From Erodium maritimum (Eukaryota; Streptophyta; Magnoliopsida; Geraniales; Geraniaceae), in the NCBI GenBank assembly GCA_963921825.1, contig OY997590.1, positions 44,905,039 through 44,969,038 on the forward strand: a DNA stretch of 64,000 bases, in the 5' to 3' direction. The first letter of the stretch is position 1, and each line of letters opens with the position of its first letter. The notes beneath the pieces are model-generated. The model saw only the letters and a program-made list of their open reading frames with translations, ran no database searches and was not told the DNA's origin. The translations under genes were made by a program, and so were the position numbers. Positions 1 to 11,145 of this stretch are shown here, one piece after another.

Positions 1-140
1 TACTGTGCAAGCACAGGCGCGCGCGAAGTGGCCACGTGTCAGCATCGCGCGCGCTCTGCTGACGTCACTTTAACCGCATCATGTGGCTCTCGTGTGTTCC
101 TAGTTTGCACAATAAGAGGCGTTTGTACTGGATAGCTATC

Positions 141-184
<44 letters not shown>
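141..184. repeat. (TA)n-(GA)n compound microsatellite
   Basis: About 12 TA units run directly into about 10 GA units. The tract abuts the left end of the inverted-repeat element that follows and probably hides its target-site duplication. Confidence 0.9.
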
Positions 185-185
185 G

Positions 186-1471
186 TGAAATCGGCTACAA
201 ACCACTCTTAACCTAAAAACTAGAGAACCAATCCTGGCCACACACACCTAAGATCCAACATTCATCATGATGCCACATCATCACCCCAAATTCACGCCAC
301 TTTCATCCTTTCTCACACAAGCAAGGGCATAATTGTAAAAGCATGGTGCCATGTGGACAAGTGTCCATTTTTTTCTTCACCAATTCACTAATTTTATATT
401 TCCCGATTCGTTTGAACTCTGATTAGCTTCAAACTTGCGCCAATATTTTTCTTTTTCCAATGGCTTTAAATCAAGATCAGTCATGAATATATTTTGAAGC
501 ACGAAAATAAAAAGTTATATCGGGGTGATAAAAATAATGTTGAGTGTTGATCAATCTTCACTAATAAATGTTTTATATCAGAGGTATCAAACTAATGCTA
601 AATGTTGATAAAAACATGTACTGAGGTGATAAAAAACATGTTCAATTTTGATAATAAGTGTGATAAACTAGAGTTTAGCATTGATGAAAAAAAACATGTG
701 ATGAGGTGATAAAAACATATGTAATTTAATGGTAAACATAGTGTTTAGTGTTGATAAAACTAGTGTTCATAAAAACACGTGATGAGGTGCTAAAAATCAT
801 GTTCGGTTTTCGAAAATGAGGTGATAAAACTAGTGTCCAGTGTTGATAAAACCAGTGTAAAGTGTTGATAAAAATTACCCAGATATACTTTTTTTAAAAA
901 TCAGCCTCGAAATAATTCTTTTTTTCGTGCTTCAAAAAAAACATGTGATGGGGGTGATAAAACACACGTAATTTAATGATTAACCTAGTGTTTGGTGTTG
1001 ATAAAACTAGTGTTCATAAAAAGCACGTGATGATGTGATAAAATCATGATCAGTTTTGGAAATGAGATGATAAACTCAGTGCAAAGTGTTGATAAAACTA
1101 GTGTAACAGTGTTGATAAAACCAGATCAAAGTGTTGATAAAAATTACTCATGTATAATTTTTTTTTTTAAATCAGCCCCGAAATAATTTTTTTCGTGCTT
1201 CAAAATATATTCATGAGTGATCTTGATAGAAAGACCTTGAAAAAAACAAAACTAATGGCGCAAGTTTGAAGTCAATCGGAGTTCAAACGAAGTGAGAAAA
1301 ATTAAATTAGTGAATTGGTAAAAACAAATAATATGATAGTTTTACTAAAAAGTGATGTTTTTTTTGCAGTCAAAAACTCAATTGTATCTCATCCCTCCAT
1401 TCTTAAAATAGATGGCTTAGATTGGTTCTCTAGTTTTTAGGTTAAGACATGGTTTGTATTTGATTTCTCCT
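186..1471. mobile_element. Long-TIR (foldback/Mutator-like) non-autonomous element
   Basis: The two ends are inverted copies of each other. The left end (from about 186, containing AACCTAAAAACTAGAGAACC) is matched in reverse complement near 1415-1471. A second inverted pair lies further in at about 380-510 and 1185-1330, around TTCAAACTTGCGCCA and TTTTGAAGCACGAAAA. The arms are about 300 bp each. No coding sequence lies between them, only tandem repeats. No clean target duplication is visible because the left flank is a microsatellite. The arm structure is seen directly; the superfamily is inferred. Confidence 0.65.
540..1145. repeat. Degenerate tandem array, core GTGTTGATAAAACTAGTGT
   Basis: The interior of the inverted-repeat element is made of many imperfect copies of a roughly 20-bp unit built on GTGTTGATAAAA and TAGTGT, with variants such as GAGGTGATAAAAACATGT. 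It is non-coding. Confidence 0.75.
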
Positions 1472-1982
1472 ATATATATTCAGGTACTATAGATTGTGTC
1501 CCTATATACATAAGGACATAGTATATTGTAAATGAGGGTAAATGGTTTTAAGGGGAACGCGCCTCATGCTCGCGATTTAGGCTTTCCCCTAAAGTTATCG
1601 CCGCCGCCTGCCATGTCTCTTTGATTTCTTCTCCGGGAGGTCAATTAGTGGTACAGAACTCAAAACTAAGGCTAGGGGCGTGCTGATAAAGTGCCTAGTG
1701 ATCCTCGCTGATTTTTGTTTCCGGTCCGGCGTCTGTTTTTTGAAGACGGAATTGAAGTCTGTAGGTAAGATCTATGATCGATGTGAGAGGTCTTCGTGAT
1801 CCTCTTCTCCGATTGAGGTATTGTTGAACACCAATCAAGGAAGAGGGTTCTGTTTTCACCGTTTGAGGTATCATTGTTCTTCTCCGTTTTAAGTCCTCTC
1901 AAACCAAGGTTTTGTTGTGTTTATTGGGGAAGTGTGGTTTTATCCCGTGGGTCTGGTATTGGGAGTTTTTGAGCTACCATAG
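1472..1982. other. Gene-free stretch ahead of the LINE relic
   Basis: No convincing ORF, RNA gene or repeat is visible. The part from about 1560 could be 5' untranslated sequence of the LINE relic that follows, but nothing proves it. Confidence 0.4.
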
Positions 1983-3535
1983 TTGAATTATTCTCGCCTG
2001 ACCTTTTCAATGTTTTTGAAAGAGCTTGGAAAATCTTCTCTCCTTTGGGTACATAGAACAAGTGATATTGGGATGAGTTTGGCGCCGAGAATCAACCGGT
2101 CGGACTCTCTAGTTTTTGAAGCCACAGGTGGACGATCAGTTACAGTAGAGAGAGTAGCAGCTAATTCCCTTAAGGGTAGAGCAAACAGAGAACAGAGCAT
2201 CCCTCCATTGAATTTTGTGGATCGTTGGCCAATGGTCAATTCAGTTTCGAAACCAGTTGCTCAGGTTGTTGGAAGGGAAAAATTAATTTTCCCAAAGCTT
2301 TCATCCTTAGTGAGTAGATTTGAAACCTCGGCCTCAACTGAACCTCGAACTCTTTCTTCTTTGTCCCGATCTCCTAAACATCCATCACTGGCTACAAAAA
2401 ATAGTCATCAGTCTCGGTCTACTGAAACTAAGCTGTTTATTTGCAATAATCCACCTGGTAAAATAGAAAATTGGTTGCTGAACCTTTTGGATGACTCGGG
2501 AATTTCGTCTTGCTTTGAGTGCAAAAGGCTGAACCACTCAGATAAATATTTTGGTTTTGTGCGTATGCTTGATAATTTGGCGCTGAAAGCAGTGGACACC
2601 TTCAATGGTTCTGTTCATGAAAATTGCAAACTCTTGGTAACTTTTTCTCGTCCACAAAGATCGAAAGCAAAAAAATCTCCTACGAAAAGAAAATAGATAT
2701 GGGTGCCTAAATTACGTCCCAAATCTGAAAGTATTACAGAAATTCGGGGCTATAGTGAGTCTGGTCTTAAGGGCTTGGCATTATCTGGAATTTTAGTGCT
2801 TGTTCATAATAATTGGTCGAGGACTCAGTATATGAAGCTTCTGAAAAGTTTGGGTTTTTCAGACATTATCCTTCGCTCTTTTGGAAATCGCATTTATTTG
2901 TTGACAGTTTTAAACCCAACTCTTCGGGATTCTTTGGAGAGTTCGAATTGGGAGCAGTTGTTACCTTGGTTTCCTGTTATATGTAATTCTAGTGCTCTCA
3001 TTACTATTGGGGTTTTTTTCCAGTGGATTTCTTTGGAAGGATTCCCTATCCAAGGAAGAAATAAAGAGTCAATTCTATCCATTGGACACTCTTTGGGAAC
3101 AGTTCTAGATCATATTGGTGAAGAAGAGGAATCCCCATCTTTTGATAAAGCATACATTCTCATTCATAGGAACAACAAAATCTCGACTTTAGAACAGAAT
3201 TGATTTTGAATTCATCTTCTTTTTTGATTCATTTGGCTGCAGTACAGGTTGATTGCTTGCCGGAGAAGTTTTTTCAGCTATCTTCTCCCTTGACATCATC
3301 TGAAGATAAGGTTGAATATGCATATCAAGGAGAAATCCCAGTATCCGATGCAAAATCAATTTCGTTGGCTAACAAGGAGGACGTTTTGAGTGACAAGACA
3401 GTTGTGATCTATCAAACTCAAGCTAAACATACAGTTCGAGACAAGGATTGGGAGGCTAGAAAAGACAATTGGGATTACGTAAAAAAAGAGAAAACCATAC
3501 CATTTTCCTTTAGTAATTGGTCTTTGAGCTACTAA
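1983..3535 (+). pseudogene. LINE (L1-like) ORF1 relic, RRM plus DUF4283-like region
   Basis: An open frame from 1983 runs to an in-frame TAG at 2694-2696 and continues in the same frame to a TGA at 3201-3203; after that only another frame stays open (3200-3535). Residues about 150-221 look like an RNA-recognition motif, with an RNP2-like LFICNNPP and an RNP1-like KYFGFVRM. The part after the stop has the W-x-S-L-E-G-F-P pattern of the DUF4283-type region of plant L1 ORF1 proteins, which bind RNA and assist retrotransposition. No endonuclease or reverse transcriptase follows, so only the ORF1 part survives. It is non-functional as it stands because of the stop and the frameshift. A captured host RRM gene is a less likely alternative. 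Confidence 0.5.
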
Positions 3536-3661
3536 AGCTTTCCTGAGTCCGTTACACCCTATAATACTTGACTAAGAGCTACTAAAGCTTTCCTGAGTCC
3601 GTTACACCCTATAATACTTGACTAAGAGCTACTAAAGCTTTCCTGAGTCTGTTACACCCTT
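3526..3661. repeat. 50-bp tandem repeat, about 2.7 copies
   Basis: The unit beginning GAGCTACTAAAGCTTTCCTG occurs at 3526, 3576 and 3626. The first two copies are identical; the third has one C-to-T change and then diverges. Confidence 0.9.
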
Positions 3662-3758
3662 TGAGACAAGGATGTAAAGTTTTAACCCGATAATAATTTT
3701 TTCCACTTTTTTTATAATACGGTGTAAAATTTCTCGTGTGCACCCGTTACATTTTAAA

Positions 3759-4175
3759 GGGTAAATTACAAATACCTACCCTTAACTTGTAGCGTTTAAC
3801 TGATACTTACCCTAAAGTTTGTTTTAACTGATACCTACTTAGATGTTTAGCAAATAGGCCAAATTGTCAGTTAAAATAACGAAAATGCCCTCAGTAAATT
3901 TTTAAATATATTTTTTAAATAAAATGGAGTGATTTAATAAATAAAACCGAAGTGATTTAATAAGTAAATATATATATATATACATAACAAATGTGATTTT
4001 AAAATATTTTTTAAATAATTATTGAAGTGTAGTTGAGGGTATTTTCGTCATTTTAGCTGATGGTTTGGGCTATTTGTTATATAATTAAACATTTGAGTAG
4101 GTATCAGTTAAAAAAACTTTAGAGTAGGTATCAGTTAAACGCTACAAATTCAAGGTAGGTATTTATAATTTACCC
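3759..4175. mobile_element. Mutator-type MITE with 9-bp target duplication
   Basis: A 417-bp element begins GGGTAAATTACAAATACCTA, and its right end is the inverse of its left for about 140 bp. It is flanked by the direct repeat CATTTTAAA at 3750-3758 and 4176-4184. A 9-bp duplication with long inverted arms is the hallmark of Mutator-like elements. It has no coding capacity. Confidence 0.88.
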
Positions 4176-4184
4176 CATTTTAAA

Positions 4185-4782
4185 TAAAAAAATTCATGAG
4201 AGCTATAGCAACACTTGTCAGTGCACTTGAGGTTATATTTATTTGGAGTTATCCCTAAAGCATATAACTCTAAGGGTAGGACTTGATTTAACTGTCAAGT
4301 AGCATGATTTTTAAGTGGCTTAGATCTAAAACAGTGAAATTTGAAAAGAGCAAAAGCATGGGTCATTTTACCAATTACTGGTGGTAGAGCTCTGTACTGT
4401 ATTGTGTGAAAATATGTGGAAGTAATTAAAAGTGGGGGGAATTAATGAAAGAGTCTTTTTTTTTGTAAGTGTTAGGAGGGTAGACCACGTCTTTTATCAA
4501 ACTGATTTTCTTTTTGTATCTTAAAATTATAAGATTACTCTTATACCCTTTCAACACTTAGCCAAAAAATCATCTCATCTTCACATTAAGCCTTGTCTCT
4601 ATTTTCCCTCCTTCACGTCTTCTTCAGTTGAACTCAAATGAAACCCCACAAAACCCAACTGATCTCCAGTGCCCACTTCATCTCCGTTCTTCTCCGTCAT
4701 CATCTCCAACTTTGAAGGATCAAGTTCCAGTTGTCGTTCTTCTCCACGAGCTACCAGTTTCAGTACTGTCCGAGCTACCCAG
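4185..4782. other. Gene-free stretch and possible 5' region of the next gene
   Basis: AT-rich sequence grades into a CT-rich stretch (about 4590-4780) that could be the promoter and 5' leader of the DUF1985-Ulp1 pseudogene. No clear TATA box was identified. Confidence 0.35.
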
Positions 4783-7700
4783 ATGGTAAGTAATCCCTAA
4801 CCTATCTGATTTTCCTTCCCTTTGTATGCTTAGATAAGTTTAATTGTTGTGTAGATACGTTCAATTTCGGTATGAATGTATACAGTTAGGGGGTTTTAGT
4901 CGTTATGCTTAGATACGGTTTAGGGGATTTCTAGGTCGTGGCTTGTCCTAGGTCGCAGTCTGGGAATTATATCCCCATATGGATATTTAGGTCGGAAAAT
5001 TGCGGCCGGTTCTGGTTCACAGTAGGGGAATTATATCCCCCTTCTATGGGTGTTATTAGACTTTTGCAGCTCGATTTTAAATGAATTGTTTTGTGTAATT
5101 CCTTGTGTGCACCCTACCAAGCAAGTTTGTCATCCCTAGATCCAAGCTCAAACTCATTTGATGAAGAAGTTGAAAGTTCTAGGTCAATTTCCTCCGAACA
5201 AGAAATTCCAAGTTTTGAGGGAGAAAGTTCAATCTCAAGCCTACAAAATGCAGAAGTAGTACAAATTGAGTTGCCGTCGCTTAAACCTGTTTTGGCCGAG
5301 AATGAACATTTTGATTGCAAGATTTCAGTCAAAATTCATTTAGGGGAAACTTTGAAGTTCATTAAGGGAGAACTTGAGAGGTTAAATAATGAAGAGATCC
5401 ACCTGTGTAGTCTTCGACGATCTCCATTTGGTCATTTGTTAGACGTCCAACCGAATAGTGACAATTCTTGTCAAATTTAATTGGAGCGGTCGTCCGAGAT
5501 CTGGTTTTTGGTCCAAGGTAGACCAGTGAGATTATCTTTGAAGGAATACTGTGTAATATCGGGGTTGAAGTGTGAAGATTTTCCTGAGGAAAAAAGTTAT
5601 AAATAAAATTGAATTCCAAAGTTTTTTTCCACCAAACACTTCCCAACTCTAGAAGCTAGTATGGTGACCTTAAAGAAGAAATTGACCGAGTTGGTTGAGG
5701 AACAAATGCATGTTTGGCCTCAAACGAATCGTAATTGGGATATCATTACGGTTTGTTTGTTGTTGATCATCGGGGGAGTAATGATGCCATTGGACAGACG
5801 ATACCATAAGTTGTATCGAGACTATTTGGCACTAGTAGATAACTTGAAGTTGTTCTACATATACCCTTGAGGTAATCTATCCTTCAAGTGTCTGCTGAAA
5901 CTAATAAAATCAAAGAAGTTGAGAATTAAAGCAAGTGCGGCTGAGAAGAACCCAAGAAATGATAGTAGTATGACATACACCGGATTTATTCTTTCTCTAA
6001 CAGTAAGTAAATATTCGTTAATACAAATAAAAACACCGTAGTATACATGTTGTCTCTTATGTCGTAGGTACTTGCATTTGAATGCATACCATTAGCAAGG
6101 AAGTTCGCAATAATTCGTCAAGAACTCTACGTAAACTTACCTAATATTTTCAAATGGAAGACAACGTGGAGTAGAAATTCGTCTTACAGTGCTGTTAAGG
6201 AAGCACTCTTACAAAGTTCACCGGAGGTTAGGAATTTAATTGCAAATCCATATTTCATATAAATTTTCACATACTAATTTTATTCGTTTTTTGTGCTCAG
6301 GAAATAGTAAGTCTGTTGGTCCCCACTGAGGAAGAAAAGAAGCAGCCTTGGATGATAGAATTCTGAAACCTCGAAGAACAACATCCGAATCCGTTGTTGG
6401 AAAACATGGTTGACAAGTTGGAGCAAGGCTATGTAGTTTCATTTCCTCAGGATGAGACCGTGCATGTGGCACCACCAACGCCAACGCCACCAGAGGTTGA
6501 TACGTCACACCCACAGTCCGATAATGGACTTTTAAAGGGTCTCATGGAGCAAATTGAGTTGCTAAAGACACAATTCTTGGAAGTGAAGACTGATCTGAAA
6601 AGATCAATGAAAGTGCAGAAGAAACAATTTTATACGATCATGGATGCTCTGTCTATCCAGCATGATACGTTCAATCATGCATCTAATGACTTCCGTCCAT
6701 CTTCCGAAGCATAAATGCATGGGCAGGACAACTAGAAGAACCAAGATGACATGGCCATGTTCGATGATGTGACGGATGTGAAAGTGAACCTAGACAACCA
6801 GGATGTGAACCAAGAGGGACTACCCGCTAGAGTTGAAGTTGAAGTGAACCAAGATGAAGAAGAAGAAGTACCTGCTGCTAAGTATGTGAATGTGAACCAA
6901 GAAGAAGAAGAAGAAGTACCCGATGGAGAGAATGTTGATGTTGTAAAAATTGGAATGGACGCTGCAGAGGAAGTGAACCAAAAAGAAGAAGAATAAGTGC
7001 CCACTGAAGAGGATGTTGTGAACCAAGGAGTAACTTGCAAAGTGGTTGAAGTGGACCAACAACAAGAAGTGGCCGCTGAAAATCTGGAGCAGTCCGTTGA
7101 AAAGGATGTCCTGAAAAGGAACTGCCCGTTGTAAGTTAGGTCAACAAAGATGACCATGAGCTGCTCGTTGAAATGGAAATTCCGGTTGTGAACGAAGAGA
7201 AGGAAATGGAGTTGCCCGTTGAGAAGGAAATGCCAGCTACAAGAACAAGAACCAAGCGTCTCGCACATAGGCTTTCCCTAAAGAAGCCTGTCATAAAAAA
7301 AGAAGCGGAAGAGAGAACCAAGCATCAAAGTGTCAAAACCTGTTATACATGATGATGACAGTGAAGCAACAAAGACTAAAAAGAAGAGACTTATTGGGAA
7401 CTTGTTGAAGTTGGACCCTCTTCAAAAACCTTATCCATCCACATCCCGGTTTATACAGATGTAAGAGCACTACTACGGAGGAAGAACATACCCAAAGATA
7501 AAATCCCACATACACCTTACGGACCAGTCAGCAGGATGTACTTCCATGAGTTAAGCCGGAGTCACGACATGTTAAATGAGAGGGTAAGGTGTAATTAATT
7601 ATTTGCATTGTTTTAAATTTTGTTTTATTAGGAATTTAATTCACTTTCATGTATGCGATACATGGATGATTGCCTATTTGGAATTAGAAAGTGGCAGACA

Positions 7701-8399
7701 TGTTTCACTAAGCACATGCACAAATGTCGTGGTGTTGGATACAACATTTTCAGATGTCGTCAAGGAGGAACACGTGACATGGAGTAAAATAGATTTATGG
7801 AAAGTACCAGATCGCTTGATGGAATATGTTAGGGGAGATCGTCCGTTGTTTGCTGGTAAGGCATGTGCAGGGTGTGAAAAAATCTATTTTCCTTTGCTGT
7901 TGGACGAAAGATAGAAACATTGGGTTATGGTGGTGGCGGACGTATCTCGCGACATTCTGTGTTTGTATGATTGCGATACAAGAGTTGTACCTTATGCATT
8001 TTGTCTTAGATGGAAAGATGAAACCTTTGTTGGTGATGATCCCACCCATTCTCATTGCTTTCAAGATATTTAATAGGGAATTACTGCATTCAGGGATGAG
8101 TTGGACGTACGAAAGGCGATCGGGTGTGCCTCAACAGGAATTGAGGTATGGATGTGCCTAAACACTTTTCATCTTATATCTGAATGTGTTTTTATAACTC
8201 ATACTTAGTTGTCACTAATTCACTTTTATTGTGCAGAGGACACTCACGTGTTTATGCCTTGAAGCACTACAATTTGGAGCTACAAGAATTTCCTATCGCC
8301 GAATATATGCAACAATGGCATGTCCATGTGTATCGTTCGAAGATGTGTGTGGATATAGCTACTAAGTTCGAGAAGCTACTGGATTACAAAACTCACTGA
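4783..8399 (+). pseudogene. DUF1985 / C48 (Ulp1-like) protease-type mobile gene, broken
   Basis: The segment 5091-5870 has the DUF1985 signature: a FGHLLD block, then EIWFLVQGRPVRLSLKEY and a GLKC block. In-frame stops interrupt it at 5478, 5604 and 5868. At 5868 the usual YPWG motif reads Y-P-stop-G (TGG to TGA). Two short GT-AG introns (6003-6067 and 6227-6300) still join exons in frame. The middle (6394-7320) encodes a coiled-coil-like stretch and repeated acidic E/D-rich blocks. From about 7500 the product resembles the C48 SUMO-protease fold: LDTTFSDVV, then a KHWVMVVADV block containing the likely catalytic His at 7918-7920 and a YDCD block with the likely Asp. A stop lies at 7912. I could not find the DCGVF-type cysteine block. 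A possible first exon is ATG (4783) followed by a GTAAGT donor. Such genes usually occur in plant transposons (Ulp1-carrying Mutator or CACTA types). Confidence 0.6.
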
Positions 8400-9116
8400 A
8401 TAATATGTTCCTTTGGAATAGTTAGATGTAATATAAACTGATTCAGGTGACTGGTTGGATTTTTAATTATCGATGTGAACCAACTTTGATGCTAATGTGT
8501 TTGATGAATGTTGAATGGATTATCAATTATAATTCTATTTTTTTTGTTATACTTTGGAGAAATGTGTTTGATTAATGTTGAATGGGTTATAATATGATTT
8601 TTTGTTATATTTTGGAGAAATATGTTTGATTTAACAGTAACTTGCAAGTTTGCAGTTACTTGCAAAATAACTCAAATTCACCAAGTGCCTTTAGGTCGGG
8701 GACTTATTCTGACTAGATCTGGGACGAATGTAACAATTTATTTGTAAAATTAATGTCTACACTCGTATTAGGATAGATTTAAACATATATTTAGAAACAT
8801 TTTTGTCTGATTTATGGTTGAACCGTATTGTCTTGTCAAATTTACTAATGGATGTAATTTGTAAATTATAAGGTCGGAGACTCATTCTGACCAGATCCGG
8901 GTGTCAATCTAGAATAAATTTATCAGGTCGGGTTTGTATTCGGGTGATGATTACATGTGTCAGTCAGAATTTATGGGTGAATAGTTGGGTCTTGTCAAAT
9001 TTAATTACACGAACCGACGAGTCCCTTCGAGTTACTTCTAATATAGACTTTAAATAACTTCTTAACCCTACATGTCATTTCAAATTCAATTTTTGTAATG
9101 ATGATTTTACTTTTTG
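8400..9116. other. Gene-free AT-rich stretch
   Basis: No ORF of note. The phrase GTCGG(G/A)GACTTATTCTGAC recurs near 8695 and 8873 in diverged form, and short direct repeats (ATGTGTTTGATTAATGTTGAATGG type) lie at 8500-8640. Confidence 0.4.
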
Positions 9117-9130
9117 AACTATATTTAAGA
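9117..9130 (+). promoter_or_regulatory. Candidate TATA box
   Basis: CTATATTTAAG at about 9119-9129 is followed by a CT-rich leader and by an ATG at 9239. The order and spacing suit a plant core promoter. Confidence 0.4.
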
Positions 9131-9238
9131 GCCGATCTAGAAGACATACAATCCATTTTGGTTTCTTCTCCCTTGCTTCTTCCTTGCTTCTGCTTCTTTC
9201 TTCTTCGTTGCTTCTTCCTTGCTTCTGATTATGTAACC

Positions 9239-9767
9239 ATGGCAACTCATCCCCCATCAGCACCACCACCACCACCACTACATGGCCGTCAACCACCACC
9301 ACCACTACCACGTGTACCACCACCACCACAATCCCCTGATGCGCCATGGTTTTTTTGATGACGGTGGGTTTTACCCACCGGATTCCTTCTCTTCCTACAT
9401 TGTTACGACCGTCTTCTCTAGTGAGGAAGACGGGGACGAAAGGGTCAAGTCGAAACGCAAAAGGGGATCTGATGATGATGACGACTTCCCGCCTGATGAG
9501 GCTTTTCCGACGAGGAGGAAGAGGGAGATCCCGACGACGACTCGCAACTCGCCGGGGAAAAGGAGAAGGATGATCGAAGGAGGACGACAACGAGGAAGAG
9601 GAGGAGGAAAAGGAAGATGTTGTTCCGGAGCCAATCCCACAACCCGACGAGGAGCCTCATCCATGGAAGAAGACCCAGAGGAAGAGGAAGACGACAACCC
9701 AACAGTCCCGGACCCCAATGATGAAGAAGACGTTGGAGAGAGTTGGGACTCTAATAATATGATGTAA
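9239..9767 (+). pseudogene. Proline-rich / acidic-basic low-complexity protein, frameshifted
   Basis: The ATG at 9239 opens a frame with runs of proline (PPPPPL, PPPPLPRVPPPP) ending DAPWFF-stop at 9357. The frame one base over continues sensibly as DDGGFYPPDSF, then basic clusters that look like nuclear localisation signals (KSKRKRG, TRRKREIP, GKRRRM), then an acidic tail (MEEDPEEEEDD), ending at 9767. The switch coincides with a run of seven T at 9350-9356; one T fewer would join the two halves. The family is not recognised. It may be a real gene with a homopolymer mutation or a base-calling error. A Copia element sits about 75 bp beyond the stop. Confidence 0.4.
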
Positions 9768-9842
9768 GCCCTACCAACCACCCGCCCCAAGTGTAAGGAA
9801 GGAAGGAAGAAGAAGTTAGTTGGTTGTTTTTTTTTTTGTTAT

Positions 9843-10027
9843 TGTTATAGTTTAGCTTATATCCAGTTTACAAGTATTTCCTATTCTAGTTAAGTTAGGT
9901 TTCCTAAGTTGTTTAGTATTAGTATTTCCTATTTCGCATAGAGTTAAACCCTATATAAATGGGTACTCTCATTGTATTGAAACATCAAGAATATCAACCA
10001 TCATCAATAATATTTCAGACTTTTACA
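9843..10027 (+). repeat. 5' LTR of the short Copia element
   Basis: 185 bp, TGTTA...TTTTACA, with a CCCTATATAAA TATA box in its right half that should drive transcription. Confidence 0.92.
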
Positions 10028-10039
10028 TGGTATCAGAGC
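10028..10039 (+). promoter_or_regulatory. Primer-binding site (initiator Met-tRNA)
   Basis: TGGTATCAGAGC lies immediately after the LTR. This is the standard plant Copia/Gypsy complement of the Met-tRNA 3' end. Confidence 0.9.
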
Positions 10040-10376
10040 CTATTCGATCCTAGGTTAGATTTTCGTGGGTTAAGGCTTTGCCCACTCGTTAATATATAAT
10101 TTAGCGGGTGGGCAAGGCATTATTGTTCGGGATTTCCACTTTTCATCCGCGAGTACTGTTCATCCGAGACACTATTCACGATACGTACTGTTCATCGGCG
10201 ACACTGTTCACCGTTACTGTTCACCTACACTGTTCACACTCTGAAAAATTCGGTCCGAGCAGTTTTCTTCTATCTCAGTTTTTTTCTAATTTGAGGGTTT
10301 TTGTGATTTTCCTCAAACTAAAAATCACACATTCTCGCGCGTCCGTAAAATCAGCATGTATTGCACCATCGTTGTG

Positions 10377-10605
10377 CTTACTTGAAGATGTTTTGCACCG
10401 TCGTCATACAGCGTAGTTGCTTGAAGATGTTTCGCACTATCGTTACACGACGTAGTTGCTTGAAGTTGTTTCGCACCGTCGACGTAGTTGCTTAAAGTTG
10501 TTTCGCACCGTCCTTATGAGACGTAGTTGCTTGAAGAAGTTTGCACCGTCACTTATGTGACGTAGTTGCTTAAAGTTGTTTCGCATCATCGTTATGCGAC
10601 TTTCG
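10377..10605. repeat. Tandem repeat inside the Copia element, about 45 bp
   Basis: Five or more imperfect copies of a unit containing CGTAGTTGCTTGAAG and TTTCGCACCGTC. A second short repeat based on ACTGTTCA occurs at about 10150-10235. Confidence 0.75.
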
Positions 10606-10943
10606 TGAAGATGTTTTTCTCCCCCGTGGTTTAATTGCTCAAAGCTAAATCGTACGTTCGTAAAATCAGGGTATGAGCCAATGTCTCCAGATCGTCTTAG
10701 GCTTTAAAAAGCCATTATTGGGTATCGTCCCGTTTGTCATCTCCACCCTGTGGTCTCCGGTACATATGCAGATGTCCAGACCTGCTATGGCCCACGTGTA
10801 GAAGATCATACCTACACGTGAGGGGGAGTGTTGAAAAAAAAAATCTTAGTCTTCGGCAACAACATCATAGTGGTGAAGCAACAACATGAAGAAATTTGAA
10901 ATTTATTCTTCGTCCACGTGCAAGACTCGTTATCCGATTTGCA

Positions 10944-10955
10944 CGTGAGGGGGAG
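10944..10955 (+). promoter_or_regulatory. Polypurine tract of the Copia element
   Basis: GTGAGGGGGAG ends directly at the right LTR. A second copy with the same CACGTGAGGGGGAGTGTT context lies further in at about 10815-10832, followed by an A-run instead of an LTR. Confidence 0.85.
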
Positions 10956-11140
10956 TGTTAGAGTTTAGTTTATTTCCAGTTTACAAGTATTTCCTATTCT
11001 AGTTAAGTTAGGTTTCCTAAGTTGTTTAGTATTAGTATTTCCTATTTCGCATAGAGTTAAACCCTATATAAAGGGGTACTCTCATTGTATTGAAACATCA
11101 AGAATATCAACCATCATCAATAATATTTCAGACTTTTACA
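10956..11140 (+). repeat. 3' LTR of the short Copia element
   Basis: 185 bp, nearly identical to the left LTR; followed by the GTTAT duplication. Confidence 0.92.
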
Positions 11141-11145
11141 GTTAT

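Larger units (their letters stand above)
9843..11140 (+). mobile_element. Short non-autonomous Copia LTR element (TRIM/LARD-like)
   Basis: Two 185-bp LTRs beginning TGTTA and ending TTTTACA enclose about 930 bp with no gag or pol. The flanking duplication is GTTAT (9838-9842 and 11141-11145). The primer-binding site matches initiator Met-tRNA and directly follows the left LTR. A polypurine tract precedes the right LTR. I counted four mismatches between the LTRs over 185 positions. It depends on proteins supplied in trans. Confidence 0.93.

Noticed and set aside
4620..5060. A clear first exon for the DUF1985 gene
   Set aside because: ATG followed by a GTAAGT donor at 4783-4791 is suggestive, but no unique acceptor or conserved N-terminal peptide confirms it.
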